Shown here: piece after piece, positions 38,655-41,030 of the stretch
Position numbering within the stretch: position 1 is the stretch's first letter
Layout of the letters: every line of letters begins with the position of its first letter
From: Akkermansia muciniphila
GTDB lineage: Bacteria > Verrucomicrobiota > Verrucomicrobiia > Limisphaerales > SXQI01
Direction: 5' to 3'
Length of the DNA: 41,030 nt
Assembly: GCA_945867235.1 (NCBI GenBank)
Contig: CAMBHS010000008.1
Coordinates: 1-41,030, forward strand
Position numbers and translations under genes: made by a program
The notes under the pieces: model-generated
Seen by the model: the letters and a program-made list of their open reading frames with translations, nothing else
What the model was told of the DNA's origin: nothing
The model's database searches: none

Positions 38655-40247
38655 TTAGTTGTTACGCCCGAAATTGCCACCACCGCCTCCTGCCCCTCCG
38701 CCGCCTCCTTGACCTCCTCCATTGTTGCCTCCAAAGGAACCACCCGTTCGAGTTCCAGTTTGTGACTGTCCAGAACGTGTGGTCAGTGCGCTATTCTGGT
38801 TCGCACCAGTCGTGGTTCTACGGTTTTGTGACTGAGTGTTCTCAAAAAGACCTTTGAGCACTTGTTGGACTTGTTGCGGATCCGCATTTTCTAAATCATA
38901 GACAAATACCTTCTGTTTTTTTGCCGGATTCGAGTCAAGCTGGGTAATCATCTGGCTGATTTGCGGCATCAGATCCCGAGCCGCGCTCACGACAATGGAG
39001 CCTGTGCGTTGATCGGGCATTGTGATCACTTTACTTTGTTTTTTAGCGCGTTCACTAGTCGCGGCTCCACTGTTTTGCCCACCTGAATTCCCAAAACCGC
39101 CAAATTGACCTCCACCAAAGCGAACCTGACCTCGGCTATTGTTGTTGTTGGATTTCGATTCGTCAGGAAATAAACCTTCGAGCATGGTTGCCATCTCAGC
39201 GGGGTCTGCATATATCAAGCGAAACACGCGTAGTTCTGTCACATCCTCAATATTGGTATCTACTTTGGCAATGAGATCTTCTATCGCTGGCATCACATCA
39301 TCAGGGGCCTTGACGGCAACCGAATTGCTGTGCTCATCAGCGGCAACCACAATTCTAGCAGCGGTTGCTCGTGTGTTCGAACTGCTGGCCCCTCTATTCC
39401 CCTGCCCTCCACCTCCTGCAAAAGGATTGCCGCCTCCAGCAAAAGGATTACCTCCACCGCCTCCTCCGCGTCCGCCACCGCCACCGGCACCGCCGCGCGA
39501 AGAATCCTGCTGGGTAGGAAACAACTCTTTCAGCATGGTCACGACTTGTTTCGCATCTGCATATTTTAGCGAAAATACGTGAACCACGGTGTCTTCAGAA
39601 CCAGAGGTGTCTAATGCGCGGATGATTTCCGCAATGCGCCTGATACTGGCTTGCGTATCGGTGATCACGAGTGCGTTCCCTGCTTCATTAGCAGTCATGC
39701 TGGCTTCGCTTGGCAACAACGGTTGCAAATTCTGCGTCAGTTGTGCCGCGTTGATGTAGTGGACAGGAATAATTTGAGTCACCATTTCATCCGTCTTAGG
39801 GATAGCTTCCGGGTTACTGCCACTCTTCACAGGGATTTCGCGTTTTTTAGCTGCTTCTTTGCTGACAACCGTCAGAGTCCGCTCATTTCGTAATGCGGCG
39901 TAACCGTTTTTGCTCAACGCGGAATTCAATATTGTCAGTGCTTCTTCTTGGGTCACGGGTTGGTTACTCCACGCATCAATTTTCCCTTTAATTTCGGTTT
40001 CGAGAACGATAATGAATCCGGCGGCTTCGCTCAAGTAGTTGAGAACCATTTCCAGCGGTGCGCTTCTGAAATTAAGGCGCAGCATTCCATAAGGAAGGGG
40101 AGCCTCTTCTGCCTTGGGTAGGGAATTTTCAACTCTATCAAGAGTTACCTTGTTCGTGTTGATGTCTGCAGCTCGACCCGAGCCAGCCATGAGTAAACTA
40201 AGCAGTAGAAGGCAGCTTAGCCTTGGATTTGTGTTAACGCTTTTCAT
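38655..40247 (-). CDS. Secretin N-terminal-domain protein (STN/N0 plus Secretin_N repeats, Gly-rich linkers), no pore domain
   Basis: Start at MKSVNTNPRLSCLLLLSLLMAGSGRA (40247); LNFRSAPLEMVLNYLSEAAGFIIVLETEIKG (N0/STN), repeated VFSLKYADAKQVVTMLKELFP / VFRLIYADPAEMATMLEGLFP / VYDLENADPQQVQQVLKGLF (Secretin_N). Confidence 0.92.
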   Translation of the reverse strand: MKSVNTNPRLSCLLLLSLLMAGSGRAADINTNKVTLDRVENSLPKAEEAPLPYGMLRLNFRSAPLEMVLNYLSEAAGFIIVLETEIKGKIDAWSNQPVTQEEALTILNSALSKNGYAALRNERTLTVVSKEAAKKREIPVKSGSNPEAIPKTDEMVTQIIPVHYINAAQLTQNLQPLLPSEASMTANEAGNALVITDTQASIRRIAEIIRALDTSGSEDTVVHVFSLKYADAKQVVTMLKELFPTQQDSSRGGAGGGGGRGGGGGGNPFAGGGNPFAGGGGQGNRGASSSNTRATAARIVVAADEHSNSVAVKAPDDVMPAIEDLIAKVDTNIEDVTELRVFRLIYADPAEMATMLEGLFPDESKSNNNNSRGQVRFGGGQFGGFGNSGGQNSGAATSERAKKQSKVITMPDQRTGSIVVSAARDLMPQISQMITQLDSNPAKKQKVFVYDLENADPQQVQQVLKGLFENTQSQNRRTTTGANQNSALTTRSGQSQTGTRTGGSFGGNNGGGQGGGGGAGGGGGNFGRNN

Positions 40248-40914
40248 TATTGGACTCCTCTTGTTCTCTTTTTTGCAAAAGGCGTTTGAGCACATCGCTC
40301 TCGCCATCGGCACTTTCAACTACTGGGGTCTTGTCAGAATTTTGACTTGCGCCACTTGATGCGACGCTGGCTGTTGGTAAGCCTGCGGTTGTTACTTCCC
40401 ACTCGCCTTCTTCCTCACGGCGTAATTGGCTGCCGATTTTCAACACCAATTTTTGTACACTATTGGTTAAATTAACTTCGGCGGATGAAATCGAGATCAA
40501 TGTAAGTCCTGCCACCGTGTCGAGTTCTTTAACAGCACTTCGAAATGAAGCTGAGGAACCATCAAAAAACGCACGTTTTCCCTTTTCCGAATTAATGATT
40601 CCTACAAGTGAAATCATCTCCACCCTAGGTGCCTGTGCTACCGCCCGAGGAGTATGCATCGCCCTATTTGGTGCGAATATATTTCGAGTGGTCACGATGG
40701 AGTAGGTCCTGAAGTCGTGTGCATCCGGAGCATTCGTCACGACGGTGGGAGGTATTAGTTCGACCGCAACAGGCACACTGATAGTGATCTCGTTAGTTTT
40801 TTCGAACTTCACCTCATTCGTCGCCTCTGCTATCCCCATCAAAGTAGTAAGACAAGTCACCGCCGAGCATAGGAACCATTGGAACCTTTTTGTAATGGTT
40901 TGGTTATCGTTCAT
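40234..40914 (-). CDS. Putative GspC/PilP-like periplasmic secretion component
   Basis: YSIVTTRNIFAPNR resembles the NIF.P motif of GspC-type proteins, then EMISLVGIINSEKGKRAFFDGSS; directly upstream of the secretin genes with overlap. Confidence 0.6.
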   Translation of the reverse strand: MNDNQTITKRFQWFLCSAVTCLTTLMGIAEATNEVKFEKTNEITISVPVAVELIPPTVVTNAPDAHDFRTYSIVTTRNIFAPNRAMHTPRAVAQAPRVEMISLVGIINSEKGKRAFFDGSSASFRSAVKELDTVAGLTLISISSAEVNLTNSVQKLVLKIGSQLRREEEGEWEVTTAGLPTASVASSGASQNSDKTPVVESADGESDVLKRLLQKREQEESNNEKR

Positions 40915-41030
40915 GGCTGTTCGGTGGGGGTAAGAAACAAACCGCTTACCTGCAATCCAAGGGTGAGTTGCGCTCCATCCTTATCCCGTGAGTTCAGTTC
41001 CAGTCGTTCAACCTTGAGTGCTAGGAGATC
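40911..41030 (-). CDS. C-terminal fragment of an upstream secretion/pilus assembly protein (PilO/GspM-like?), 5' part outside window
   Basis: Reverse-strand frame DLLALKVERLELNSRDKDGAQLTLGLQVSGLFLTPTEQP* ending in an ATGA overlap with the next gene. Confidence 0.55.
   Translation of the reverse strand, partial: DLLALKVERLELNSRDKDGAQLTLGLQVSGLFLTPTEQP

Noticed and set aside
39139-39582. 147-aa plus-strand Pro-rich ORF
   Set aside because: Pro-rich only because it is antisense to the Gly-rich linker of the secretin N protein.

Overview
The window is 41 kb of dense, mostly operonic bacterial chromosome. The protein content (LepA plus duplicated signal peptidase I, a two-ORF secretin, CehA/McbA, PQQ-like and Tat-type Gfo/Idh/MocA proteins, and a small 'NATLADTGGLPPIR' protein) suggests Verrucomicrobiota; this lineage call is inference. 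Contents in order: sugar ABC transporter (-); lepA and two tandem signal peptidases (+); MFS transporter; yicC-gmk-coaC; PilS/PilR- or NtrB/NtrC-like two-component system; small conserved protein; squalene/phytoene synthase; GNAT and ribulokinase (-); cysK; a metallo-beta-lactamase nuclease fused to an ATP-dependent DNA ligase; a subtilase, prepilin peptidase, aroE, uronate-isomerase-like protein and PHP phosphatase (-); a tandem glnK-amt-glnK-amt cluster (+); CehA/McbA hydrolase, PQQ-like propeller and oxidoreductase (+); and a type II secretion / type IV pilus secretin locus with the secretin split over two ORFs (-). No rRNA, tRNA, CRISPR array or transposon was recognised. The strongest unusual signals are: (i) both glnK-amt units have a near-consensus sigma-54 promoter and share an identical 14-bp upstream element about 98 bp before it, with a second TTCAT 22 bp further on; (ii) the second Amt has Glu in place of the first pore twin-His; (iii) the nuclease-ligase fusion; (iv) a sugar ABC permease with a binding-protein-like insert; (v) two signal peptidases with a ~105-aa insertion after the catalytic Ser; (vi) a secretin split into two separately exported polypeptides.
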